Source of the DNA: Bradyrhizobium canariense
Lineage (GTDB): Bacteria > Pseudomonadota > Alphaproteobacteria > Rhizobiales > Xanthobacteraceae
DNA length: 64,000 bases
Assembly: GCF_019402665.1 (NCBI RefSeq)
Contig: NZ_VSST01000044.1
Coordinates: 124,001 to 188,000, forward strand
Reading direction: 5' to 3'
Translations under genes and position numbers: made by a program
The notes under the pieces: generated by a model
Seen by the model: the letters and a program-made list of their open reading frames with translations, nothing else
Told to the model about the DNA's origin: nothing
The model's database searches: none
Shown: piece by piece, positions 33,548 to 41,220 of the stretch
How positions within the stretch are numbered: the first letter of the stretch is position 1
Layout: each line of letters opens with the position of its first letter

Positions 33548-35419
33548 CTATCCCGCCCCGAACGCGACCGCGACATTGTAGGTCAGAAGGCTCGCGGCAT
33601 AGGCCAGCACCAGCATGTAGAAGAAGGTCACGGCCATCCAGGTCCAGCTTCCGGTCTCGCGCCGGATCACGGCGAGCGTGGATGCGCATTGCGGGGCGAA
33701 GATGTACCAGGCCAGCATCGACAGCGCGGTCGCAAGCGACCATTTCGTCGCCAGCACCTGGCCGATCTGCTCGGCCGCTTCCTTGCCGCCTTCGATCGCA
33801 TAGACTGTGCCGAGTGCTGCGACCGCGACCTCGCGCGCCGCCATGCCCGGGATCAGCGCGACCGCGATCTGCCAGTTGAAGCCGACCGGCGCGAGCAGCG
33901 GCTCGAGCGCTTTGCCGATGATCGCGGCCAGGCTGAAGTCGATCGCCGGTTCGGTTGCGCCCGCGGGCGGCTGCGGGAACGAGGCCAGGAACCAGATCAG
34001 CACCATCATCGAGAAGATCGTGGTGCCGGCACGGTGCAGGAACATCTTGGCCCGCGTGTAGACGCCGATCGCGATCGATTTCAGCCGCGGCATCTTGTAG
34101 TCCGGCAGCTCCAGCATGAACGGCGCCGGCGCATAGTCGCGCAGCATGAAGAATTTGATGAGGAACGAGACGGCAAGCGCGCTGGTGATGCCGGCAGCGT
34201 AGAGGCCGAACATCACGAGGCCCTGGAGGTTGATGAAGCCCCAGACGTCTCTGGCCGGAATGAAGGCGGAGATGATCAGCGTGTAGACCGGAATGCGCGC
34301 CGAGCAGGTCATCAGCGGCGCGATCAGGATCGTGGTCAGCCGGTCGCGCTTGTTGTCGATCACGCGGGTCGCCATGATGCCGGGGATGGCGCAGGCAAAG
34401 CTCGACAGCAGCGGGATGAAGGCGCGGCCGTGCAGGCCGGCGCCACCCATGATGCGGTCCATCAGGAACGCGGCGCGCGCCATGTAGCCGAAATCTTCCA
34501 GCAGCAGGATGAACAGGAAGATGATGATGATCTGCGGCAGGAACACGATGACGCTGCCGACGCCCGATATCACGCCGTTCTGCAGGAAGCTCTGCAGCAG
34601 GCCGGCGGGCAGGGTCGCATGCACGAACTCGCCGAGCGCGTCGAAGCCGGAATTGAGCAGCTCCATCAGCGGCTGGGCCCAGGCGAACACCGCCTGGAAC
34701 ATCACGAACAGGATCGCCGCGAGCACGATCAGCCCGCCGACGGGATGCAGCACGATCGCGTCGATCCGCGCGGTCCAGGTGTCGGGCCGGCTGGGCAGGC
34801 TGACGCAGTCTGCGATGATGCGGTCGGCTTCGCGCTGGGTGGCGCGCAGATCGGCGACGCTGAGCGCCCGCCAGTTGTTCTCTCCCGGCTCGGCCGCGAG
34901 CTTTGCCGAAATCTCGTCGGTCAGCGACAGCAGGTCGGCGGTGCCGCCCTTGCGCACCGCGATCGAGGTGACCACGGGCACGCCGAGCTCCTTGGCGAGC
35001 CGCTCGACGTCGACAGTGATGCCGCGGCGGGTCGCGATGTCGAACATGTTGAGCACCAGGATCATCGGCCGTCCGGTGCGCTTGAGCTCCAGCAGCAGGC
35101 GGATGGTCAGGCGGAGATTGGTCGAGTCGGCCACGCACAGCACCAGGTCGGGCACGATCTCGCCGGTGGCTTTGCCGAGCACGAAGTCGCGGGTGATCTC
35201 CTCGTCCGGGCTGCGGCCGCGCAGCGAATAGGTGCCGGGCAGGTCGACCACGGAGACCTGGCGTCCCATGGGCGTGACGAAGAAGCCTTCCTTGCGTTCG
35301 ACGGTGACGCCGGGATAGTTCGCGACCTTCTGCCGGCTGCCGGTCAGCGCATTGAACAGCGAGGTCTTGCCGCTGTTTGGCGTGCCGACCAGGGCGAGAT
35401 GAAGTAGGGGCAATTCCAT
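33548..35419 (-). CDS. feoB: Ferrous iron transporter FeoB
   Basis: A 623-residue inner-membrane Fe2+ transporter. The N-terminal GTPase domain has G1 GTPNSGKTSLF (about 12-22), G2 NYPGVTVERKEG, G3 DLPGTYSL and G4 NMFD. The membrane part has the two Gate motifs with their Cys: SSFACAIPG and, in the second half, LIPGMAAREV; TCSARIPVY is also present. The length is shorter than E. coli FeoB (773), lacking much of the C-terminal tail, as in other alphaproteobacteria. It is preceded on the same strand by feoA with 20 bases between. An Irr-box-like site lies upstream of feoA. Confidence 0.95.
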   Translation of the reverse strand: MELPLLHLALVGTPNSGKTSLFNALTGSRQKVANYPGVTVERKEGFFVTPMGRQVSVVDLPGTYSLRGRSPDEEITRDFVLGKATGEIVPDLVLCVADSTNLRLTIRLLLELKRTGRPMILVLNMFDIATRRGITVDVERLAKELGVPVVTSIAVRKGGTADLLSLTDEISAKLAAEPGENNWRALSVADLRATQREADRIIADCVSLPSRPDTWTARIDAIVLHPVGGLIVLAAILFVMFQAVFAWAQPLMELLNSGFDALGEFVHATLPAGLLQSFLQNGVISGVGSVIVFLPQIIIIFLFILLLEDFGYMARAAFLMDRIMGGAGLHGRAFIPLLSSFACAIPGIMATRVIDNKRDRLTTILIAPLMTCSARIPVYTLIISAFIPARDVWGFINLQGLVMFGLYAAGITSALAVSFLIKFFMLRDYAPAPFMLELPDYKMPRLKSIAIGVYTRAKMFLHRAGTTIFSMMVLIWFLASFPQPPAGATEPAIDFSLAAIIGKALEPLLAPVGFNWQIAVALIPGMAAREVAVAALGTVYAIEGGKEAAEQIGQVLATKWSLATALSMLAWYIFAPQCASTLAVIRRETGSWTWMAVTFFYMLVLAYAASLLTYNVAVAFGAG

Positions 35420-35439
35420 GGAATTAGGGTCCGGTCGCT

Positions 35440-35715
35440 TCAGGCGACGATGATGGCCATGGCTTCGCGACGGCGGACCGCGATGGTGATGCTGTCGACC
35501 CGCACGGCGATCGGGTCGCGCCCGACCAGCCCCTCGTGCAGGACCTCGACCCGGGCGCCCTCGACGAAGCCGAGCTCGATCAGCCGGCTCTCGAGCTCGA
35601 TGTCCGAGAGCGCCGAACCTGCGTCCTTCGGGGAAAGGTGCTGGATGACGCCGGTATAGCCGCGCTGGGCCAGGCCCAGCGGCATCTGCGGACGTGTATC
35701 ATGGATGTCGGTCAT
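35440..35715 (-). CDS. feoA: FeoA, SH3-like partner of FeoB
   Basis: A 91-residue protein of the FeoA domain: MPLGLAQRGYTGVIQHL, SRLIELGFVEGARVEVLHEGLVGRDPIAVRVDSITIAVRRREAMAIIV is the complete small SH3-like fold with the LxxLGxxxGxxV core. It works with FeoB in Fe2+ uptake. ATG 35715 (MTDIHDT) is preferred; ATG 35730 adds five residues. It is the first gene of the feoAB operon. Confidence 0.92.
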   Translation of the reverse strand: MTDIHDTRPQMPLGLAQRGYTGVIQHLSPKDAGSALSDIELESRLIELGFVEGARVEVLHEGLVGRDPIAVRVDSITIAVRRREAMAIIVA

Positions 35716-35774
35716 GCCCTGTATTTTCAACGCAGGGCATCGAGGTCAAGCGCGCTCGGTCGCTGAAACTGCAC

Positions 35775-35791
35775 CTTAGAGTGATTTTAAA
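35775..35791 (-). promoter_or_regulatory. Irr-box-like iron control site upstream of feoAB
   Basis: On the minus strand TTTAAAA-TCA-CTCTAAG resembles the iron control element TTTAGAA-NNN-TTCTAAA recognised by Irr in Bradyrhizobium, with three mismatches in 14 positions. It lies 60 bases upstream of the feoA start. A match of this quality is suggestive only. Confidence 0.4.
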
Positions 35792-35855
35792 GTATCAGCT
35801 TCGTGACGGAGGCGATTGGCGCCAAGATCGGGCACCAAGCTCGGCGCCAAGACGG

Positions 35856-36110
35856 CTACTGGGCCGGGACTTTTTCCGCCTGGATGGCGGCCATGGCGCG
35901 GCTCTTGAAGTAGTCGAGCACGAACAGGCGGATCGCCGAGGACAGATTGCCCTGCTGGCGGTTGCCGTCGATCTCGCCGACCAGCTCGGACAGCGTCATG
36001 TTGCGCAGGCCCGAGATCTCCTTCATGCCGTTCCAGAACGCCTCTTCCAGGCTGACGCTGGTCTTGTGGCCGGCGACGACGATCGACCGTTTCACGACGG
36101 GCGACTTCAT
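35856..36110 (-). CDS. Ribbon-helix-helix domain protein
   Basis: An 84-residue protein: KRSIVVAGHKTSVSLEEAFWNGMKEISGLRNMTLSELVGEIDGNRQQGNLSSAIRLFVLDYFKSR is the RHH_4-type arrangement of a short strand and two helices, found in many alphaproteobacteria. Usually DNA-binding as a dimer. ATG 36110 overlaps the stop of the preceding DUF4169 gene by four bases (ATGA), so the two are translationally coupled. Target unknown. Confidence 0.85.
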   Translation of the reverse strand: MKSPVVKRSIVVAGHKTSVSLEEAFWNGMKEISGLRNMTLSELVGEIDGNRQQGNLSSAIRLFVLDYFKSRAMAAIQAEKVPAQ

Positions 36111-36295
36111 GGCTGCTCCTCGCGATCGATCCGGTGCTGGTCCAGGTGCGCCTTCGCCTGGTCCGCGCGCGTCTCCTCCGCCGACCGCTCCGCCTTCGTG
36201 CGGCCGAACTTCGTTCGGTTGGCGTCCGCCTGCTTCGCCGTGGCTTCCCGCTCGGCGCGCTTCCGGAAACGATTCAGGTTGATGACGTTCGCCAT
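36107..36295 (-). CDS. DUF4169 small basic protein
   Basis: A 62-residue, very charged helical protein: MANVINLNRFRKRAEREATAKQADANRTKFGRTKAERSAEE is the DUF4169 signature. It is probably one long helix able to touch nucleic acid or a partner protein. It is coupled to the ribbon-helix-helix gene and both lie downstream of fumC on the same strand. Function unknown. Confidence 0.85.
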   Translation of the reverse strand: MANVINLNRFRKRAEREATAKQADANRTKFGRTKAERSAEETRADQAKAHLDQHRIDREEQP

Positions 36296-36571
36296 GTCGC
36301 GTCTCCATCATCCGATCCTCCGTGGGCAGGATGAAACATTCAGAAACTGTGCGCCGCACTGCGCCCAATGAGACTTGATCGCCATTCGCTTGTCCTCGTC
36401 AATCGACCCCTGGGCCATCAAACGATGAATTCCGCCCCGTGGGGACGGAGGGGCTGCGTAACACGCAATCCCGCCGCGACATTGACGGTAATCAAATCCC
36501 GTCCTTTAAGCCCTACATTTAATGGAGCTTGGGGCTCCGTATCATTACGGATGGCTATCGGAATTCGGAAT

Positions 36572-38032
36572 TTATCCCGGGCTGGTCATCTTCTCGGGGC
36601 GCACCAGGCGGTCGAACTCCTCCGCCGAGACGAAGCCGAGCCGCAGCGCCTCTTCCTTCAGCGTGGTGCCGTTGGCATGTGCCGTCTTGGCCACCTTGGC
36701 CGCGTTGTCGTAGCCGATCTTGGGGGCAAGCGCCGTCACCAGCATCAGCGAACGCTGCATCAGTTCCTTGATGCGCTTCTCGTCGGCGCGGATGCCGCTG
36801 ACGCAATGCTCGGTGAAGGAGCGTGCGGCGTCCGCCATCAGCCGGATCGAGTGCAGCATGTTGTAGGCCAGCACAGGCTTGTAGACGTTGAGCTCGAAAT
36901 GGCCCTGGCTGCCGGCGACCGTGATCGCGGTGTGATTGCCGAACACCTGGCAGCACACCATCGTCATCGCCTCGCACTGCGTCGGATTGACCTTGCCCGG
37001 CATGATCGAGGAGCCCGGCTCGTTCTCCGGCAGCATCAGTTCGCCGAGGCCCGAACGCGGACCCGATCCGAGCAGGCGGATGTCGTTGGCGATCTTGAAC
37101 AGGCCTGTCGCGACCGAATTGATGGCGCCGTGCGCCAGCACATAGGCGTCGTTCGAGGCCAGCGCCTCGAATTTGTTGGCGGCGCTGGTGAAGGGCAGCT
37201 TGGTAATCCCGGCAACGTGCTTTGCGAAAAGTTTTGCAAAGCGCGGCTTCGAATTGAGGCCGGTGCCGACGGCGGTGCCGCCCTGCGCCAGCGGATAGAG
37301 CTCCTTCACGGCGACCTTGAGCCGGGCGATGCCGCTTTCGACCTGCGCGGCATAGCCGGAAAATTCCTGGCCGAGCGTCAGCGGCGTCGCGTCCTGGGTG
37401 TGGGTGCGGCCGATCTTGACGATCTTTGCGAACTCCTTCTCCTTCTTGCGCAGCGCGCGCAGCAATTCGCCGAGGGCAGGGACGAGATCGGCGGTGATGC
37501 GGCTTGCCGCCGCGATATGCATCGCGGTCGGGAACGAGTCGTTCGACGACTGGCTCATGTTGACGTGATCGTTGGGATGCACCGGCTTCTTGGTGCCGAG
37601 CTCGCCGCCGAGCATCTCGTTGGCGCGGTTGGCGATGACCTCGTTGAGATTCATGTTGCTCTGGGTGCCCGAGCCGGTCTGCCACACCACCAGCGGAAAA
37701 TGATCGTCCAGCTTGCCCTCGATCACCTCGCGCGCGGCGCGGATAACGGCGTTGGCGCGGCGCTGGTCGAGCAGGCCGAGCTCCTGGTTGGACTGCGCCG
37801 CGGCGAGCTTGACGATGCCGAGCGCATGCACGAGCGAGATCGGCATGCGATCGGTGCCGATCCGGAAATTCTGGCGCGAGCGTTCGGTCTGCGCCCCCCA
37901 ATAGCGATCGGCGAGGACCTCGATGGGGCCGAAGCTGTCGGTCTCGGTTCGGGTCGCCGGGCGCGAGGCGCGATCGGTCTTCGAACGGGAAGTCTTCGAC
38001 AGGGAAGTCTTCGAGGAGGAAGTTTTGGCCAT
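36572..38032 (-). CDS. fumC: Fumarate hydratase class II
   Basis: A 486-residue class II fumarase (fumarate to malate, TCA cycle, cytoplasmic, no Fe-S). The superfamily signature GSSIMPGKVNP is intact, as are TGSGTQSNMNLNEV, NDHVNMSQSSNDSFPTA and GRTHTQDATPLTLGQEF. The N-terminus has a Lys-Thr-Ser low-complexity extension (KTSSSKTSLSKTSRSKT) before the conserved start ETDSFGPIEV. ATG 38032 is chosen; ATG 38044 or 38077 would lengthen that tail. It is followed by the DUF4169/ribbon-helix-helix pair on the same strand. Confidence 0.95.
   Translation of the reverse strand: MAKTSSSKTSLSKTSRSKTDRASRPATRTETDSFGPIEVLADRYWGAQTERSRQNFRIGTDRMPISLVHALGIVKLAAAQSNQELGLLDQRRANAVIRAAREVIEGKLDDHFPLVVWQTGSGTQSNMNLNEVIANRANEMLGGELGTKKPVHPNDHVNMSQSSNDSFPTAMHIAAASRITADLVPALGELLRALRKKEKEFAKIVKIGRTHTQDATPLTLGQEFSGYAAQVESGIARLKVAVKELYPLAQGGTAVGTGLNSKPRFAKLFAKHVAGITKLPFTSAANKFEALASNDAYVLAHGAINSVATGLFKIANDIRLLGSGPRSGLGELMLPENEPGSSIMPGKVNPTQCEAMTMVCCQVFGNHTAITVAGSQGHFELNVYKPVLAYNMLHSIRLMADAARSFTEHCVSGIRADEKRIKELMQRSLMLVTALAPKIGYDNAAKVAKTAHANGTTLKEEALRLGFVSAEEFDRLVRPEKMTSPG
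37977..38021. repeat. Three tandem 15-base repeats in the fumC N-terminus
   Basis: GTCTTCGAACGGGAA, GTCTTCGACAGGGAA, GTCTTCGAGGAGGAA run head to tail, encoding the five-residue units of the KTS-rich extension of fumarase. Such in-frame repeats readily change copy number. Confidence 0.75.
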
Positions 38033-38131
38033 GAGCACATCCATTCCGCCGCGCGAAATGCCGCGCGGCCTCTTCATGCGCCTCTATATAGGGAGTTTGG
38101 CCGCCTGCGACGGGCGCCAGTCCGATCTAGA

Positions 38132-38647
38132 TCATTTCTTGCGGAAACGATCCAATCGCACGACTTCGGCGCCGCCCTGGTTCGGGGCCGCCGGCTCTTC
38201 CGTGCCTTCCGCAGGTTCAGTGGCAGGGGGCACCGCGACCGCGGACGGGGCGGGAGCGGCCGGCAATGTCTCGGCCGAGACGTCGGCGACATCGGAAGTC
38301 TCGAACTGGAGGCCGAATTTCACGGACGGATCAAGGAAGCTCTTGATGGCGCTGAACGGCACGATCAGCCGCTCCGGAATGCCGCCAAAGGACAGGCCGA
38401 CCTCGAAGCGGTCCTCGAGCACGGTCAGATCCCAGAACTGGTGCTGCAGGATGATCGTCATCTCTTCCGGATATTGCGCCAGCAGCCGCGACGACAGCTT
38501 CACGCCCTCGGCCTTCGACACGAAGGTGATGAAGAAATGGTGCTCGCCGGGCAGTCCCTGGGACGCGGCGTCGGTCAGCACCTTGCGCAACACGCCGCGC
38601 AGCGCGTCGCGGGCCAGCACATCGTATCGGATATGATCGGTCGCCAT
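38132..38647 (-). CDS. sspB: SspB, ClpXP adaptor for ssrA-tagged proteins
   Basis: A 171-residue alphaproteobacterial SspB. The folded domain (MATDHIRYDVLARDALRGVLRKVL, LPGEHHFFITFVSKAEGVKLSSRLLAQYPEEMTIILQHQFWDLTVLEDRFEVGLSFGGIPERLIVPFSAIKSFLDPSVKFGLQFE) binds the ssrA tag. A Pro/Ala-rich linker leads to a short C-terminal peptide (GGAEVVRLDRFRKK), equivalent to the ClpX-binding tail. ATG 38647 is chosen over 38698 because it matches the family start. The ssrA gene lies directly upstream on the same strand. Confidence 0.9.
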   Translation of the reverse strand: MATDHIRYDVLARDALRGVLRKVLTDAASQGLPGEHHFFITFVSKAEGVKLSSRLLAQYPEEMTIILQHQFWDLTVLEDRFEVGLSFGGIPERLIVPFSAIKSFLDPSVKFGLQFETSDVADVSAETLPAAPAPSAVAVPPATEPAEGTEEPAAPNQGGAEVVRLDRFRKK

Positions 38648-38762
38648 GGTGGTCCTGTTGCATTCCAGGAGATGGGCCCTGCCGGCCCGACTCGCCAAGC
38701 CGCAATAGTACCGCGCCTGACGGGTCAGCAGGAGTCCCCGCGGGGTAGGAAATAAGAGGTAA

Positions 38763-39100
38763 GTGGAGGCTTCTGTTGCCAGGTGCCTCCGAACCCCGCC
38801 TAACGGAGCTTAACCCGTTAGGACTTCAGAATGGTCTTTCAAACTGCGTTACGCAGCCTGAGCAACCGGAGCAAAGTTGTCGTTGGCAACTATTGCATAG
38901 CCCGATAACGGCGGAACAATACCGGGAAAAAGAACGCCCTTTACGCCCTCGTCGATCCTATTTCGCCCCCGCCAAAGCCCGCCTCAGGGCTAGCCCGCTG
39001 GTGGGCTTTGGTGGAGGCGCCGGGTACCGCCCCCGGGTCCGAATGGTTTATTGCGACGACCGTTTATTTCCATAGCCGGCGAACCGGCACTCCCAATATA
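38763..39100 (-). ncRNA. ssrA: Circularly permuted two-piece tmRNA
   Basis: Read on the minus strand, the acceptor piece comes first and ends in CTCCACCA at 39009. A short intervening loop with an inverted repeat (AAAGCCC...GGGCTTT) follows, and the coding piece begins GGGGGCGAAATAGGATCGAC at 38970. The first bases GGGGGCG pair with CGCCTCC before ACCA, a seven-bp acceptor stem with G3-U70, the alanine identity pair. The tag frame is 38887-38849, encoding ANDNFAPVAQAA and stopping at TAA. Hairpins typical of the pseudoknot region follow, ending near 38763. Outer ends are approximate. It rescues stalled ribosomes and marks products for ClpXP. Confidence 0.95.
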
Positions 39101-39211
39101 GGGGGCAAACGTTTCAAATAACAGGTGTTTCGAGCGATCATTCCGAGGTTCCCTATGGATAGGTTCCCGCCAGGCTTGGCCGCGCGCCGGCCGGCGTTCT
39201 AAGCTCCTGAC

Positions 39212-39829
39212 ATGTCCGAGGATTCCGCACCGGCCGCCCAACAACCAGTTCAAGAGCCGGACGGTCTGGCCACCAGCGCCGTTCCGCCGGGCTTGCTCGC
39301 GCTGTTCCTCGCCTTCGCCCGGATGTCGCTGGCAGGTTTCGGCGGGGTTTTGGTATTCGCCCGGCAGGCCATCGTCGAACAGCACCGCTGGATGACGGCG
39401 GACGAGTTCAACGAGACGTTCGCGCTCTGCCATTTCCTGCCCGGGCCCAACATCGTCAATCTGTCGATGGTGTTCGGCGCGCGGCTGCGCGGAATCGCCG
39501 GCGGCATTGCCGCCTTTGCAGGGCTGTTGCTCCCGCCCACGCTGATCATGACGGTGCTCGCGATCATCTACGCCCGGTTCGGCGATGTGGACGTGCTGCG
39601 CCGCAGCCTCGCGGGCATCTCCTGTGCGGCCGTCGGCCTCTTGATCGCGGTGGTCTTCCGGATGATGACGCCGCTGCTCAAGCGGCTGGACGCCGTCGCG
39701 CTCATCCTGATGCTGGGCGTGTTCCTCGCCATCGGCGTCCTTCGCCTGCCGCTCCAGGCCGTGCTTTTGGTCGCGATCCCCGTCAGCGTCGGCGCCATTT
39801 TCCTGATGCGGCGGAAGGTAGCAGCATGA
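39212..39829 (+). CDS. Chromate transporter, first half (short CHR protein)
   Basis: A 205-residue membrane protein of the CHR superfamily, about six segments. LFLAFARMSLAGFGGVLVFARQAIVEQHRWMTADEFNETFALCHFLPGPNIVNLSMVFGARLRGIAGGIAAFAGLLLPP contains the family motifs FxxxSLxxFGG and PGPN. Two short CHR proteins together replace the single long ChrA. Start ATG; its last four bases overlap the next gene (ATGA), so they are coupled. Confidence 0.88.
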   Translation: MSEDSAPAAQQPVQEPDGLATSAVPPGLLALFLAFARMSLAGFGGVLVFARQAIVEQHRWMTADEFNETFALCHFLPGPNIVNLSMVFGARLRGIAGGIAAFAGLLLPPTLIMTVLAIIYARFGDVDVLRRSLAGISCAAVGLLIAVVFRMMTPLLKRLDAVALILMLGVFLAIGVLRLPLQAVLLVAIPVSVGAIFLMRRKVAA

Positions 39830-40356
39830 ACGCGGAGAACCCGATCTGGGCGCTGATCTCGACCTTCGGTCTGATGTCGCTGTTCGCGGTCGGGGGTGCC
39901 GCGGCGGCCGTGCCCGAGATGCACCGCATCGCGGTCGAGGTGCATCACTGGATGACCGACAAGCAGTTCGCCGACGCCTATGCGATCGCGCAGCTCTCAC
40001 CAGGTCCGAACGTCCTTATCGTCACGTTAATCGGCTATGCCGTCGCCGGCATCCCCGGCGCCCTGGCGGCGACCTTGGCCATGTGCCTGCCCACCGCGCT
40101 GCTTGCCTATTATGTCAGCCGGCTCCTCAATCGGCCGAGCCAATCGCGCTGGCCCGGGCTGATCCAGGCTGCACTGGTTCCGCTCTCGATCGGCTTGATG
40201 GCGGCGAGCGCCCTGATCCTCGCCGAGTCGACCGATCGCACGCTTGCTGCGCTGCTTCTGACCGCGACGGTTGCAGTGGTCGCATCCGTCTCGCGCATCA
40301 ATCCACTATGGATTTTGCTGGTCGGGGGCTTGTTGGGTTTTGCTGGCATTGTGTAG
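39826..40356 (+). CDS. Chromate transporter, second half (short CHR protein)
   Basis: A 176-residue CHR protein with about five to six segments: LISTFGLMSLFAVGGAAAAVPEMHRIAVEVHHWMTDKQFADAYAIAQLSPGPNVLIVTLIGYAVAGIPGALAATLAMCLPTA carries SLFAVGG and PGPN. It should pair with the preceding short CHR protein to form an inverted-topology dimer that exports chromate or another oxyanion. The overlap with the upstream stop codon indicates translational coupling. Confidence 0.88.
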   Translation: MNAENPIWALISTFGLMSLFAVGGAAAAVPEMHRIAVEVHHWMTDKQFADAYAIAQLSPGPNVLIVTLIGYAVAGIPGALAATLAMCLPTALLAYYVSRLLNRPSQSRWPGLIQAALVPLSIGLMAASALILAESTDRTLAALLLTATVAVVASVSRINPLWILLVGGLLGFAGIV

Positions 40357-40451
40357 TGAAAATGGCTAGGCAGGGATCCGGGCGGGGGCATCGATTTCCA
40401 GCCGATTAGAACAACAGTGCTCGTGACTTACGGGTCGCGGAGGAGACATGC

Positions 40452-41213
40452 ATGGCCGATACGATGGGCCACTCGGCGACAGCCAACCGAAACACCTCGG
40501 TGGTGATCAGCTTTTGTCTGCTGGCCATAGCGCCGCAGATTTTCGAATTCATCTGGTCGTTCGGGACGATCTTTGGCTGGGGCGCCGGACGTGGCCCGGC
40601 CGCCGTGGTGATCAGCCACGCTACGGCGCTGCTCGCGGGCGCGCCCGGCGCGTTGCTCGGGGCGGTCGGCGGTGACGCCAAGAAGGCGTCATCCGATGTG
40701 CTGCTGGCGCTGATCTATTCCTATCCGATCTTTGCGGTGGCGATTCTCACGTTCTTCATGACGATCAGGTCGGCGCAGGACTATGTCGGCGGGATCGTGT
40801 TGATGGCGCTCGCCTTGTTCGCACTGTGGGCCTCCAGCGATTTGCAGGGGATGCGCGGCTTCTCCTTCGGCGCCGGCACGGCGCCGCGGATGTTTGGCGG
40901 GCTGCTCGTCGCACTTGGCGCCGGCATCGCGCTGACGGGACTGCTGACCGACGGGCCGGGCATGGCGCACTATGCCTGGCGTGGGCCGCTCTTTGTGATG
41001 ATCTCGATCGTCTTCTTCGCGCTGGCGATTCGTCCGCTTGGGGTGGTGGTTACGGCATTCGCAAGCTTCCTGATCGCGGCGATGGGCACGCATGAAACGC
41101 GCTGGCTCGAAGCGATCATCGTCGGCGCCTGCCTGACGCTCGGCTGCGCGCTGCTTTTCCCCTACGTGCTCGGGCTGCCGATGCCGATGTTCCCGCGCTT
41201 CCTGGTTCAGTGA
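40452..41213 (+). CDS. tctB: Tripartite tricarboxylate transporter small subunit-like protein (TctB)
   Basis: A 253-residue membrane protein with about seven to eight hydrophobic segments. It has the TctB domain in the second half (GAGTAPRMFGGLLVALGAGIALTGLLTDG, WRGPLFVMISIVFFALAIRPLGVVVTAFASFLIAAMGTHETRWLEAIIVGACLTLGCALLFPYVLGLPMPMFP). An N-terminal part with extra membrane segments (about 1-100) makes it longer than the common 150-residue TctB. It is followed seven bases later by tctA. The periplasmic binding subunit TctC is absent nearby. Confidence 0.83.
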   Translation: MADTMGHSATANRNTSVVISFCLLAIAPQIFEFIWSFGTIFGWGAGRGPAAVVISHATALLAGAPGALLGAVGGDAKKASSDVLLALIYSYPIFAVAILTFFMTIRSAQDYVGGIVLMALALFALWASSDLQGMRGFSFGAGTAPRMFGGLLVALGAGIALTGLLTDGPGMAHYAWRGPLFVMISIVFFALAIRPLGVVVTAFASFLIAAMGTHETRWLEAIIVGACLTLGCALLFPYVLGLPMPMFPRFLVQ

Positions 41214-41220
41214 GGGTGTG

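Noticed and set aside
33689..35407. Plus-strand open frame of 572 codons opposite feoB
   Set aside because: Highly charged, His/Asp/Gln-rich shadow; feoB has all GTPase and gate motifs on the minus strand.
38748..39120. Short open frames across the ssrA region
   Set aside because: The tRNA-like ends, tag frame and permuted order identify tmRNA; the frames are incidental.
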